Shown here: positions 33,401-42,307 of the stretch, in pieces
How the letters are laid out: each line of letters starts with the position of its first letter
Position numbering within the stretch: position 1 is the stretch's first letter
Origin: an uncultured Lachnospiraceae bacterium
GTDB lineage: Bacteria > Bacillota > Clostridia > Lachnospirales > Lachnospiraceae
Direction: 5' to 3'
DNA length: 64,000 nt
Assembly (NCBI GenBank): GCA_910588875.1
Contig: CAJURT010000005.1
Location: 1 to 64,000 of the forward strand
The notes under the pieces: model-generated
What the model was told of the DNA's origin: nothing
The model's database searches: none
Seen by the model: the letters and a program-made list of their open reading frames with translations, nothing else
Made by a program: the position numbers and the translations under genes

Positions 33401-33579
33401 AGCACATGGCCGATGTGGGGCTTGCCGTTAGCCGTAGGCGGGCCGTCATAAAAAGTATAGGTCGGGCCATCCTTACGGCTGTCCATGCTCTTCTGGAAGA
33501 TATCGTGATCCTTCCAGAACTTCTCAACCTTCTTTTCCCGGTCTACAAATTTTAAATCTGTAGATACTTTCTCATACAT
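30442..33579 (-). CDS. ileS: Isoleucyl-tRNA synthetase
   Basis: A 1045-residue class I synthetase charging tRNA-Ile. The HIGH motif is at 55-58 (KPHIGH) and KMSKS occurs in GQKMSKSKGNAVDP. The editing domain CP1 and the C-terminal anticodon region are present; Cys pairs (CPRCGTP, CCGCGHQ, CPECGEQ) are seen. The start MYEKVST has GGAGG 7 bp upstream; the ORF could extend to 33624 without a site. A T-box leader precedes it. Length and motifs place it with the longer eukaryote-like IleRS type, which can tolerate mupirocin (family knowledge, not tested). Confidence 0.95.
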   Translation of the reverse strand: MYEKVSTDLKFVDREKKVEKFWKDHDIFQKSMDSRKDGPTYTFYDGPPTANGKPHIGHVLTRVIKDMIPRYRAMKGSMVPRKAGWDTHGLPVELEVERMLGLDGKEQIEQYGLEPFIAHCKESVWKYKGMWEDFSGTVGFWADMDNPYVTYHNDFIESEWWALKQIWEKGLLYKGFKIVPYCPRCGTPLSSHEVAQGYKDVKERSAIARFPVKGEDAYILAWTTTPWTLPSNVALCVNPDESYVKVKSGDYTYYLAEALCDTVLEGEYTVLERYQGKDLEYKEYEPLLPYANSVCERQKKKAFYVVCDTYVTLTDGTGVVHIAPAFGEDDSKVGRKYDLPFVQLVDAKGEMTGETPWAGTFVKKADPLVLKELEEKGLLFSAPSFEHSYPHCWRCDTPLIYYARESWFIKMTAVKEDLIRNNNTINWIPESIGKGRFGDWLENVQDWGISRNRYWGTPLNIWECCGCGHQHSVGSIEELKAMSPNCPENIELHRPFIDEVTLTCPECGEQMKRVPEVIDCWFDSGAMPFAQHHYPFENQELFRQQFPADFISEAVDQTRGWFYSLLAISTLIFNQAPYKNVIVLGHVQDENGQKMSKSKGNAVDPFDALATYGADAIRWYFYINSAPWLPNRFHGKAVQEGQRKFMGTLWNTYAFFVLYANIDQFDATRYELEYEKLPVMDKWLLSKMNSMVKSVDENLADYRIPEAARALQEFVDDMSNWYVRRSRERFWAKGMEQDKINAYMTLYTALVTTAKAAAPMIPFMTEDIYQNLVRSIDKGAPESVHLCDFPAVEESHIDTQLEADMDEVLKIVVLGRAARNTANLKNRQPIGKMFVKADHELSPFYVEIIEDELNVKSVEFVEDVRSFTTYSFKPQLKTVGPKYGKQLGNIRKALAEIDGNAAMDTLKAEGALKFEFGGEMVVLREEDLLIDMAQTDGYVSEGDNQVTVAMDTNLTPELVEEGFVRELVSKIQTMRKEAGFEVTDHICVYQEGNERIAGLLETHRETIAREVLADQIRTGETEGYAKEWNINGEKTTLGVKKTAGA

Positions 33580-33740
33580 TTCGATTACCTCCGTTTTTGT
33601 GGCAAGGCGGATACCAGCGTGCACATCCTGCCCCGCAGGATTCTCCGCCTGCGGCGGGCCGCTTCAGCGACAGAATTCCTCTCCGCCGCAGTGCGATCCC
33701 CGCGGAGCGTTTTTGTATCATAGAATGCACTTTTCTGTGA

Positions 33741-34021
33741 TACAAAAAGGCTTCCGTCCCGTAATAAGGACGAAAGCCTGGCTTCGCTCTACCACCTATT
33801 ACTGCATACCAACATATGCGCTCCCGGTAACGGCGGGACTGCCGGCACGACCTACTCAAACACATCTTTGGCTTTACCATCCACGCCTGTCTCTTTCAGC
33901 CTGCAACTCAGGAGTGATCTTCGGCGTCCGCCTGCCGGTCCCGGGCTTCCACCATCCCCGGATCGCTGTCACCACTTTGCGGCCCTACTCTCTCCGTCTC
34001 CGTCTTTGTTCTTTTCCTATC
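33741..34021 (-). promoter_or_regulatory. T-box leader of ileS
   Basis: A long structured leader. Stem I has an AGTA element and a specifier-loop segment GAAGATCA whose codon would be ATC (Ile). The T-box core reads AGGTGGTAGAGCG, keeping TGGN but with GA where ACCGCG is usual. An intrinsic terminator follows (arms 33748-33759 and 33768-33779, then five T). Uncharged tRNA-Ile should bind and favour the antiterminator. The non-canonical core lowers certainty. Confidence 0.75.
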
Positions 34022-34027
34022 AGGGCT

Positions 34028-34056
34028 ATTATATTGATTCCGGCAGAAATTGTCAA
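34028..34056 (-). promoter_or_regulatory. Consensus promoter of ileS
   Basis: A perfect TTGACA (34051-34056) and perfect TATAAT (34028-34033) on the minus strand, spaced by 17 bp. Confidence 0.9.
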
Positions 34057-34072
34057 GGGCTGGAAGACACTT

Positions 34073-35887
34073 TCATTGCTGATTTCCAAAAAACCCAGGC
34101 AGCGGCCGCGTCACCTCCCACAGCCATTGCGCCTCCTCCTTTTCCAAATACGGAGATATCTTTTCATATACCTGGCTGTGGTATTCATTCAGATAATCAA
34201 TGTCCCTCTGTTCCATCAGCGACACATCCACCGGCTCTAAATCAAACGGCACATAGGTCAGGAACTCAAAGCCAAAAAATCTTCCGTATTCTGTCCTCTC
34301 CAGTTCCTTGCAGAACAGAAGATTTTCCGTACGGATCCCATGGCTTCCTTCTATATAGATCCCCGGCTCATCCGAGCACACCATTCCCGGCATAAACGGT
34401 GCGCCATCCTGTCGCTCTGGCACTGTCTTGAAGCGGATCCCCACCGGCCTCTCGTGCACATTCAGCAAATATCCCACTCCGTGCCCTGTTCCGTGATTGT
34501 AATTCAGGCCCCGCTGCCACATCAGTTCCCTGGCCACATAGTCAAGGCTCAGCCCGCTGCATCCCTCCAGAAACTTTACATGCCCCAACCGCAGCATGCT
34601 CATCAGCACCAATGTATAATGCTCCCGTTCCTTGTCATTCACCGGCCCTAAGGCCATGGTCCGGGTAATGTCCGTGGTTCCCTCCAGATACTGCCCTCCG
34701 GAATCCACCAGATAAAGGCCCTGGGGTTTTAATTCGGCACAATTCTCCTCCTGTGCATGGTAATGGCACATGGCGGCATTTGCCCCATAGGCTGAGATAG
34801 TGGTAAAGCTTTCATCAAGAGCCCCCTGCTCCCTGCGCAGGGCTTTCAAATGCTCTGCCACACTGCATTCCGTCATCGGGATCTTTCCGATATTATGCTT
34901 TATCCAATAAATAAACTTTGTCATGGCAACTCCGTCCCGGATATGTGCCTGCTTCAGGTTTTCAATCTCCACCGGCGTCTTCTGCGCCTTCTTCATCACC
35001 GTTGGGTTCATGTGGTCCAGAATGTGGTTGCTCTCATCCAGGTAATTCACAATCGCATAATTGACCTTCCCCTTTTCCAGAAGCACACGTTCATGGTACA
35101 GGCCTTGTACATATGTATAAATTTCCTGATAGGGGCAGATTGTCACTCCCATCCCTTCTAAATAGGAACGCACCTCCCCCTCCACCACCCGCGGATTGAG
35201 AAACAGGAAAAGTTCCTTTTGGGTCACTGCCGCATAAGAAAGCACCACCGGATTATGCAAAATATCATTTCCCCGGATGTTAAACAGCCAGGCAATATCA
35301 TCCAGGGTTGTCAAAATGTGGACCGTTGCATGGAGTTTTCCCATCTCCCGGCGCAGTTCGGCAATCTTCTCTGCCGCAGGCCGCCCTGCATACTTATCCT
35401 CCAGCACCCAGACAGGCTCTGCCGGCAGTTCGGGCCTGTCCTCCCAGATCTCACCGACAAGAGCCTCCGTATAGGCAAAGGACACATTTTTGCTTTCCAG
35501 CTTTTTCTTCAGTTCCTCCCCCATCCGCCCATTGATTACCCTTCCGTCAAATCCCAGGATACCCTGCTGCGGAAGCTTCTGTTCCAGGTATTCCTCAATA
35601 GACGGCACTCCTGGCTCTCCCATCCGCATCAGTTCCACGCCGCTGCCGGCCAGTTCTGTCTCCGCCTGCACAAAATAACGGCCGTCTGTCCAGAGCCCTG
35701 CCCAGTCCCTTCCGATCACCGCGGTTCCGGCAGATCCGGTAAAACCGGTAATATATTCCCGGCAGGCGAAATGCCTTCCCACATACTCTGATTCATGGTA
35801 ATCGGAAGTTGGCACTAAATAAGCATCTATCCTGCGTTCCCTCATCCGCTTGCGCAGTTCCCTGATCCTTCTCGCAATCTCGTTCAT
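34073..35887 (-). CDS. pepP: Xaa-Pro aminopeptidase (M24, long form)
   Basis: A 604-residue creatinase/aminopeptidase P. Two N-terminal domains (1-300) precede the pita-bread metallo-catalytic domain. Metal ligands are visible in LYLVDSGGQYLEGTTDITRT, NYNHGTGHGVGYLLNVHE and PGMVCSDEPGIY followed by RTENLLF. It removes N-terminal residues before proline with two divalent metals. Its ATG overlaps the lpdA stop (ATGA), and GAGAAAGGG lies upstream, so it is co-translated with lpdA. The length fits the eukaryote-like APP1 type. Confidence 0.93.
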   Translation of the reverse strand: MNEIARRIRELRKRMRERRIDAYLVPTSDYHESEYVGRHFACREYITGFTGSAGTAVIGRDWAGLWTDGRYFVQAETELAGSGVELMRMGEPGVPSIEEYLEQKLPQQGILGFDGRVINGRMGEELKKKLESKNVSFAYTEALVGEIWEDRPELPAEPVWVLEDKYAGRPAAEKIAELRREMGKLHATVHILTTLDDIAWLFNIRGNDILHNPVVLSYAAVTQKELFLFLNPRVVEGEVRSYLEGMGVTICPYQEIYTYVQGLYHERVLLEKGKVNYAIVNYLDESNHILDHMNPTVMKKAQKTPVEIENLKQAHIRDGVAMTKFIYWIKHNIGKIPMTECSVAEHLKALRREQGALDESFTTISAYGANAAMCHYHAQEENCAELKPQGLYLVDSGGQYLEGTTDITRTMALGPVNDKEREHYTLVLMSMLRLGHVKFLEGCSGLSLDYVARELMWQRGLNYNHGTGHGVGYLLNVHERPVGIRFKTVPERQDGAPFMPGMVCSDEPGIYIEGSHGIRTENLLFCKELERTEYGRFFGFEFLTYVPFDLEPVDVSLMEQRDIDYLNEYHSQVYEKISPYLEKEEAQWLWEVTRPLPGFFGNQQ

Positions 35888-37314
35888 GGTTTCTGCCCTT
35901 TCTCTCTCATCGCATCCTCAATCGCTGCCGCAATCCCTTCACTGTAAGTCGGATGGGCCCGCATTGCACGTGAAAGCTGCTCTGCAGTCAGCCCGTTGGC
36001 AATCGCCGTCGCCATCTCCCCGATCATATCCGTGGCCCGCGGACACACCATCTGTGCACCCACAATCGTATTGGAATAGGCCTCAAAGATCATCTGGATA
36101 AATCCCTTTTCCTTGTGTGTGATGATGGATTTGCCGTTATCGTTCATATCATAGACACCACAGCGTACCTTCATCCCCAGTGTATTGGCTGTCTGTTCGG
36201 TTATGCCCACGGTTGCAATCTCCGGCACCGTATAGATGCAGTTGGGAACAATCGGCAATGACACATACATGCCGTTGGGCACTGCCTCCAGCCGGATGCT
36301 GTGAGGCTTTCCCGCAATCTTCTCCACCACATAGGTTCCCTGTGCCATCGCCACGTGGGCCAGCTGTGTCTTGGACACCACATCCCCAATTGCATAAATA
36401 TGCATCTCGCTGGTCATAAAATCTGCATCCACAGACAGTCTCCCATTCCGGATCTCCAGCGACACATCCTCCCCTATGAGCCCTTCCATATAAGGCCTTC
36501 TCCCCACAGCCACCACTACCTGGTTTGCCCGGATCCGGCTAACCTCCCCGGTCTGATGGTTCTTGATCTGGCAGTTCAGGCCGTCCTCCTCGGTGATCTC
36601 CTCAATAGTGGAATTGCAGTGGATCGTAATACCCTTATCCCGCATCTGGTCCTCCAGCGCCAGGGCCACCTCCGTATCCATGGGGCCCAAAAGGTGGGGT
36701 CCCATCTCCACAATCGTGACTTTTGAACAGAGTGCCTGGAATATCGTTGCAAACTCCACCCCGATTACTCCTCCGCCCATAATAACCACCCGGTCAAAAT
36801 TCCAGTTCTGGCTGGCCAGCAGGCGGTCACTGTTGCTTACCCCCGGCAGGTCAATCCCGGGGATATCCGGGATCACCGGGCTGGCGCCAGTCGCAATAAT
36901 AATATGGCTGGCATGCAGATATTCCTTCCCTTCCTCCCCCGACACTTCTACCGTCTTCTCCCTGCGGATCGTTGCCGTGCCTTTAAGAAAGTCAATGCCG
37001 TTCTCTGCAAAGAGTTTCTCAATTCCCTGACGGTACAGGCGCACCGAACGTTTTTTATATTCCTGCATCTTCTTAAAATCAAAGGAAATAAAATCAGTGG
37101 ACACACCAAACTCATCACAATGCTGCATCATAGAGAAAATATTGGAGGCATGCAAAAGCGCCTTCGTGGGAATACAGCCCCGGTTGACGCAGACCCCTCC
37201 CAGTCTCTCCTGATCCACCACAGCCACCTTCATCCCCAGGCTTGCTGCCTTTAAGGCAGCCGTGTAGCCACCTGGCCCAGCCCCAATCACTACCAACTCA
37301 TAGTTACGTGCCAT
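35884..37314 (-). CDS. lpdA: Dihydrolipoyl dehydrogenase-type flavoprotein
   Basis: A 476-residue pyridine nucleotide-disulfide oxidoreductase. The FAD-binding motif is GAGPGGYTAA (about 9-18), the redox disulfide is GGVCVNRGCIPTK (about 39-51), the NAD site is MGGGVIGVEFATIF, and the C-terminal dimerisation domain ends AHPTYSEGIAAAIED with the HxxxxE active-site motif. The start MARNYELVVIG is the family start; a moderate GGAAG site precedes it. No E1 or E2 genes lie nearby, so the partner complex (2-oxoacid dehydrogenase or glycine cleavage) is unknown. Confidence 0.9.
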   Translation of the reverse strand: MARNYELVVIGAGPGGYTAALKAASLGMKVAVVDQERLGGVCVNRGCIPTKALLHASNIFSMMQHCDEFGVSTDFISFDFKKMQEYKKRSVRLYRQGIEKLFAENGIDFLKGTATIRREKTVEVSGEEGKEYLHASHIIIATGASPVIPDIPGIDLPGVSNSDRLLASQNWNFDRVVIMGGGVIGVEFATIFQALCSKVTIVEMGPHLLGPMDTEVALALEDQMRDKGITIHCNSTIEEITEEDGLNCQIKNHQTGEVSRIRANQVVVAVGRRPYMEGLIGEDVSLEIRNGRLSVDADFMTSEMHIYAIGDVVSKTQLAHVAMAQGTYVVEKIAGKPHSIRLEAVPNGMYVSLPIVPNCIYTVPEIATVGITEQTANTLGMKVRCGVYDMNDNGKSIITHKEKGFIQMIFEAYSNTIVGAQMVCPRATDMIGEMATAIANGLTAEQLSRAMRAHPTYSEGIAAAIEDAMREKGQKP

Positions 37315-37413
37315 ATTACTTCCGTCCTTCCCCATATTTTTCATATTATCAGTCAAATACCCCGCCGCAAAGCAGAGGGATATCAAACCTTCCTCATCCC
37401 CGGCTCCCCAACT

Positions 37414-38220
37414 TCACCGGTCTTTTCCAATCAGCCCTAGGTGCACGCAGGCATTCCACACCCCGTCCTCATCAATCCGGTCCGTCACATAGTCTGCCGC
37501 CTGCTTTAACTCCTCCCGGCCATTCCCCATAGCAATCCCTGTACCGGCCATCTGCAGGATCTCATAATCATTCATGCTGTCCCCAAACGCCACTGTCTGT
37601 GACAATGGGATCCCCAGATACTCACAGAGCCTCCTCAGCCCCTCCGCCTTGGATACGATCTTCTCAATCACGTCTGCCCCCTCGCCGCTGGAAAACATGG
37701 GGAGCCTCACCTCCGGAAATGCCTCCTCCACCAGCTTCGTTCCTGGTTCCTTTCCAATATAAGCCATGGTCCCCACCGGCATCTTTAGCAGCTTCCAGGG
37801 ATCCCGGAAGCAACGGTCTGAACGCTTCCACCGGATCATATCATGCCGGGTTACATATTCCGGGTTCACATAATAATCCTCTGACCCCACGCTGACCCCC
37901 ATGGCAAATTCCTTCCCTTCCGTGAACCGTAACAACCGTTCCACAAGCCCCTGATCCATCCTGTGCCCATAGATCAGTTTATCCCCTAACGTAACCTTCG
38001 TCCCGTTCAGATGGATCACCGCATCCGGCCTCACCAGTTCTGTCAGCCCGGTACTGTACTTGGCCCCCATATCCCTGCCGGTTGCAATTACGATATAGTA
38101 GTTTTCCCTCAGGCACTCAAGGGCCTTCATGGCGCTATCCGGAATGCGCCAGTCTGCATGGTTCAGAAGCGTCATATCCATATCAAAGCTGACGATACCC
38201 TTCCTGGCATTATCTCCCAT
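37414..38220 (-). CDS. HAD-superfamily (Cof/YidA type) phosphatase
   Basis: A 268-residue haloacid-dehalogenase hydrolase. Motif I is SFDMDMTLLN (Asp nucleophile), motif II IATGR, motif III a Lys in the EGLRRLCEYL region, and motif IV GDSMNDYEIL. The Cof-type C2 cap lies between motifs II and III. It probably dephosphorylates sugar phosphates or FMN-like substrates. I chose MGDNARKG at 38220 because AGGAGG lies 8 bp upstream and the family starts here. The frame is open to ATG 38328, which would add a basic 36-residue extension. Confidence 0.88.
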   Translation of the reverse strand: MGDNARKGIVSFDMDMTLLNHADWRIPDSAMKALECLRENYYIVIATGRDMGAKYSTGLTELVRPDAVIHLNGTKVTLGDKLIYGHRMDQGLVERLLRFTEGKEFAMGVSVGSEDYYVNPEYVTRHDMIRWKRSDRCFRDPWKLLKMPVGTMAYIGKEPGTKLVEEAFPEVRLPMFSSGEGADVIEKIVSKAEGLRRLCEYLGIPLSQTVAFGDSMNDYEILQMAGTGIAMGNGREELKQAADYVTDRIDEDGVWNACVHLGLIGKDR

Positions 38221-38472
38221 CTCCCTGATCCTCCTGATGACAGGCCTTTTTTCCATCCGCCGCAGATATCCGGGCAATATGCACAAAAAGCGCTTTGCAA
38301 ATTCGACCTTTATCATCCTTTTTCGCATAATCTTTTTTTCTTTGGAAATAATAATTCTAATATTATGATAACAAATAAAAAACCTGATGTAAACCTCTTT
38401 TCAAAATGAAAAATATCTGCTATAATAGCAAAGTCGGTTGGATATGGGTCAGCCGATGCACCGGATACAGGA

Positions 38473-38546
38473 CGGGGTATGGCGTAGCTTGGTAGCGCGC
38501 TCGGCTGGGGGCCGAGAGGTCGCAGGTTCAAATCCTGTTGCCCCGA
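38473..38546 (+). tRNA. tRNA-Pro(GGG)
   Basis: A 74-nt cloverleaf. The acceptor CGGGGTA pairs with TGCCCCG and the discriminator is A. The anticodon stem CTCGG/CCGAG encloses CTGGGGG, giving anticodon GGG. A TATAAT box lies about 45 bp upstream. Confidence 0.95.
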
Positions 38547-38549
38547 TCA

Positions 38550-38580
38550 AAAAGCCTAGTATAACACTAGGCTTTTTTCT
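38550..38580 (+). terminator. Terminator of tRNA-Pro
   Basis: AAAGCCTAG and CTAGGCTTT flank a 7-nt loop and are followed by T residues. Confidence 0.88.
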
Positions 38581-38599
38581 TTTCCCTATTTCTGTTCTT

Positions 38600-40465
38600 C
38601 TATTCCAGTTCACTCAGCCCTGTATATAGTTCATAATACCGGCCCTTCTGTGCCACCAGTTCTTCATGGTCACCCCGCTCAATGATCTCCCCATGCTCTA
38701 ACACCATAATCGCGTTGGCGTTGCGCACTGTGGACAGGCGGTGGGCAATCACAAAAGTGGTCCTATCCGCCATCAAACGGTCCATACCATGCTCGATATG
38801 TTTCTCCGTCCGTGTGTCCACTGAACTCGTCGCCTCATCCAGGACCAGGACCGGGGCCCGGGAAACCGCAGCACGGGCTATATTCAGCAGCTGCCTTTGC
38901 CCCTGGCTCAAGTTCGCCCCATCCCCCTCCAGCATTGTCTGGTATCCCTGGGGCAGGCGGTTGATATAGGAATGGGCCGAAGCCGTCTTGGCAGCCTGAA
39001 TGACTTCCTCATCCGTGGCATCCAGCCGGCCATAGCGGATATTTTCCATCACCGTTCCGGTAAAAAGATGTGTGTCCTGCAATACCATGGCAATATTTTC
39101 CCGCAGGTTATCCCGCCGGATATGGCGGATGTCCACCCCGTCTATAGTAATGGAGCCGCCCTGAATATCATAAAACCGGTTGAGCAGATTGGTGATGGTG
39201 GTTTTTCCTGCCCCTGTGGACCCCACAAAGGCAATCTTCTGCCCCGGCTTTGCATACAGGCTGATATCCTTTAAGATTACCTGCCCCGGGTCATAGCCGA
39301 AGGTCACATGGTCAAGCACCACATGCCCTTCCATGGGCTTAAGCACCACAGCATCCCTGTCATCCTCCTGCTCCGGCACCTCGTCCATCAGGGAAAACAC
39401 CCGTTCTGCCCCTGCCAACGCAGAAAATACATTGCTGATCTGCATGGAAATCTCATTGACCGGACGGGAAAACTGCCGCGAAAAATTTAAGAATACCGTC
39501 AGCCCGCCCACATCAAAATTGCGGAAAATACATAAAAGCCCGCCTATGCATGCAGTCAGGGAATAATTCACCTGGCTGAGATTCCCCATAACCGGCCCCA
39601 TAATCCCGCCGAAAAACTGGGCACGGATCTGGTTGTCCCGCAATTCCCCATTCAAGAGGTCAAACTCTTCCTGTGCCGCCTCCTCATGGCAAAAGACCTT
39701 CACTACCTTCTGCCCGGATATCATTTCTTCAATATAGCCGTTGACTGCCCCCAGGGATGCCTGCTGTGCCGAAAAATACTTATGGCTCCTTTTTGCCACC
39801 GCCCCTCCGGCCTTCATCATCAGCGGTATCATGGCCAGTGTCACCAAAGTCAGCCAGATATTCGTATAAACCATCAAAAACAGGGTGCCGACAATGCTTA
39901 AGATCCCGGCAAACAGCTGCACCAGCGTATTGCTCAGCATCATGCCCACCGTGTCTACATCATTGGTAAAGCGGCTCATCAAATCTCCGTTGCTGTTGGT
40001 ATCGTAGAAATGCACAGGAAAACTCTGCAGCCTGCCAAACAGATCCGTGCGGATCCTGCGCAGTGCCGCCTGGGCCACCGTCAGCATAATCCTGGCCTGC
40101 AGATAGTTGGCTCCCACTCCCACCAGATAGACAAACGCCATCAGTGCCAGCGCCCTGGCCAGCCCCGCCGGATCCCCCCGGCTGCCGTCCACCGGGACAA
40201 TATAAGTGTTGATAATCGGACGAAGCAGATAAGCCCCCAAGAGTGTTCCTATTGTATTCAGGATAATGCAGGCAAAGGCCAAAAACAGCTTTGGGGCATC
40301 CCCTTCCATATAGCCTAACAGACGCCGGATGGTTTCCCTGCTGTTTTTGGGGCTTCCCCCGCCTATCTGCCTGGCCCTCCTTGGGCCTGGTGCACCAAAG
40401 CTATCCGGCGTTTTTTCTTTTCCGTAGCGCTTCTTCAGCCTTTCCAGCCTGTCTGCCTGGTTCAT
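38600..40465 (-). CDS. ABC exporter half-transporter, second subunit
   Basis: A 621-residue fused TMD-NBD ABC protein. Six membrane helices span about 60-340; the NBD has Walker A GSTGAGKTT, signature LSQGQRQ, Walker B APVLVLDEATS and the switch His in IAHRLST. It overlaps the partner gene by 4 bp (ATGA), indicating a heterodimeric exporter of the MdlAB/BmrCD type. GGAGGTGG lies upstream of the ATG. The N-terminal about 40 residues form a basic extension with Gly/Ser. Lipids, peptides or drugs are possible substrates. Confidence 0.9.
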   Translation of the reverse strand: MNQADRLERLKKRYGKEKTPDSFGAPGPRRARQIGGGSPKNSRETIRRLLGYMEGDAPKLFLAFACIILNTIGTLLGAYLLRPIINTYIVPVDGSRGDPAGLARALALMAFVYLVGVGANYLQARIMLTVAQAALRRIRTDLFGRLQSFPVHFYDTNSNGDLMSRFTNDVDTVGMMLSNTLVQLFAGILSIVGTLFLMVYTNIWLTLVTLAMIPLMMKAGGAVAKRSHKYFSAQQASLGAVNGYIEEMISGQKVVKVFCHEEAAQEEFDLLNGELRDNQIRAQFFGGIMGPVMGNLSQVNYSLTACIGGLLCIFRNFDVGGLTVFLNFSRQFSRPVNEISMQISNVFSALAGAERVFSLMDEVPEQEDDRDAVVLKPMEGHVVLDHVTFGYDPGQVILKDISLYAKPGQKIAFVGSTGAGKTTITNLLNRFYDIQGGSITIDGVDIRHIRRDNLRENIAMVLQDTHLFTGTVMENIRYGRLDATDEEVIQAAKTASAHSYINRLPQGYQTMLEGDGANLSQGQRQLLNIARAAVSRAPVLVLDEATSSVDTRTEKHIEHGMDRLMADRTTFVIAHRLSTVRNANAIMVLEHGEIIERGDHEELVAQKGRYYELYTGLSELE

Positions 40466-42201
40466 GCACCCACCTCCTGCTCTTTCTCCCGCTGGGAATA
40501 ATAGATTTCCTGATAAGCCTTACAGGATGCCAGAAGTTCCTCATGCCGTCCCCTGCCGATAATCCGTCCCTCGTCCAGCACAAGGATCATATCGGCGCCC
40601 TCCACGGAGCCAATCCTTTGGGCAATAATAATTTTGGTCGTGTTTTTTAGTTCCGTGCGGAAACATTCCCGGATCTTCGCCTCAGTGGCCGTGTCCACCG
40701 CACTTGTGGAATCGTCCAGGATCAGGATCTTCGGCTGCTTTAGCAGCGCCCGTGCGATGCACAGCCGCTGTTTCTGGCCCCCGGAGACATTCACGCCCCC
40801 CTGCCCCATATCCGTACCATACCCTTCCGGAAAAGCCCGGACAAAGCCATCTGCCTGTGCCGCCTGGGCAAAACTGCGCAGTTCCTCTTTTGAGGCCGCC
40901 TCATTGCCCCACCGGAGGTTTTCCTCGATTGTCCCTGAAAAAAGCACATTTTTCTGCAGCACCATCCCCACTCCGTCCCGCAGGTTTTTCAGAGAATATT
41001 CCCTTACATCCACATCATCCACCAGCACCTTCCCCCCTGTCACATCATAGAGCCGGGGAATCAGCTGCACCAGCGAGGTCTTGCCGCTGCCAGTGGCCCC
41101 GATGATTCCCACCATCTGCCCTGGCTCTGCCAGAAAACTGATGCCTGACAGCACATTCTCCCCATCCTTTTGCCCATAGCGGAAAGAAACCTCCCGAAAT
41201 TCCACTTTGCCCCGGGTCACCCGCTTCTCCTTCTGCCCAGCCTTATGGTCCGTCAGCCGGATCTCAGCCCCCATCACTTCATTGATGCGCTTTACCGAAG
41301 CCATGGCCCTTGAACTTTGCAGAAATACCATCGACAGCATCATCAGTGACATTAAAATCTGGACAATATAGGTAGTAAAGGCGGTCAGGTCCCCAACCTG
41401 CATCCTGCCCCCGATAATCAGGTTTCCCCCATACCATACCACTGCCAGTGTAGTCACATTCATTGCCAGCATCATCACCGGCATCGTCAAAATAACAATC
41501 CGTAAGGCCCGGAGGCTGTTCTCCTGCAAATCTTCATTGGCCTGCCGGAACCGTTCCTTCTCGAAATCCTCCCGCACAAAGGACTTGATCACCCGCACAT
41601 TGACCAGAGCCTCCTGGATGCCGGAATTCAGCCGGTCCAGTTTCGTCTGCATCACTCCAAAGCGGGGATAGGCGGTAGTCAGGATCGCCCCTATCACGCA
41701 TCCCAGCACCGGAATGACCACCAGGATAATCATTGCCAGCCGGTAATTCATGATAAATGCCATAATGAGAGCGCCGACCAGCATCCCCGGCGCCCGCAGC
41801 GCCAAACGCAAAACCATCATCATGACCATCTGCACCTGCTGGATGTCATTGGTCAGCCTGGTCACCAGCGACCCTGTGCTGAAATCGTCAATATTCTGGA
41901 AAGAGAACTGCTGCACCCTGGCAAACAGATCCCTGCGCAGGTCACTGGTAAAGCAAATGGATGCCTTCGCAGAAAAATAAGCACCGCCGATGCCGCTAAG
42001 GGCCATAAAAAATGCCACCCCCACCATCAGAAGCCCTATCCTCAGTATATACCCAAAATCCCGCTCTGCCACCCCATGGTTAATAATCAGGGACATCAGC
42101 TTCGGCAGCATGATCTCCCCCAGCACCTCTAATATCATCAGACAAGGGCCGATAATAAATGCACTGAGATAAGGCCTTGCATATTTTCCATAGCCTTTCA
42201 T
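40462..42201 (-). CDS. ABC exporter half-transporter, first subunit
   Basis: A 579-residue fused TMD-NBD protein. The TMD (about 1-310) has six helices and an NBD follows with GATGSGKTS, signature NVSGGQKQRL, DDSTSAVD and AQRIGSV. The Walker B region reads KILILDDSTS, where the usual catalytic Glu after the Asp is Asp. That marks a degenerate site, typical of one half of asymmetric heterodimeric exporters. The start MKGYGKYARP has AGGAGGG upstream; the longer frame to 42321 covers the promoter region. It is the first gene of the two-gene operon. Confidence 0.9.
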   Translation of the reverse strand: MKGYGKYARPYLSAFIIGPCLMILEVLGEIMLPKLMSLIINHGVAERDFGYILRIGLLMVGVAFFMALSGIGGAYFSAKASICFTSDLRRDLFARVQQFSFQNIDDFSTGSLVTRLTNDIQQVQMVMMMVLRLALRAPGMLVGALIMAFIMNYRLAMIILVVIPVLGCVIGAILTTAYPRFGVMQTKLDRLNSGIQEALVNVRVIKSFVREDFEKERFRQANEDLQENSLRALRIVILTMPVMMLAMNVTTLAVVWYGGNLIIGGRMQVGDLTAFTTYIVQILMSLMMLSMVFLQSSRAMASVKRINEVMGAEIRLTDHKAGQKEKRVTRGKVEFREVSFRYGQKDGENVLSGISFLAEPGQMVGIIGATGSGKTSLVQLIPRLYDVTGGKVLVDDVDVREYSLKNLRDGVGMVLQKNVLFSGTIEENLRWGNEAASKEELRSFAQAAQADGFVRAFPEGYGTDMGQGGVNVSGGQKQRLCIARALLKQPKILILDDSTSAVDTATEAKIRECFRTELKNTTKIIIAQRIGSVEGADMILVLDEGRIIGRGRHEELLASCKAYQEIYYSQREKEQEVGA

Positions 42202-42307
42202 CCATATCCCTCCTGTTATTATAGCAATGATTCCCTCTGCCTCCCAAGCACTGTGGCAGATTTCTCTATTTTCGCACAAATCCAATTTTTGTGCAATATT
42301 AATTTTT

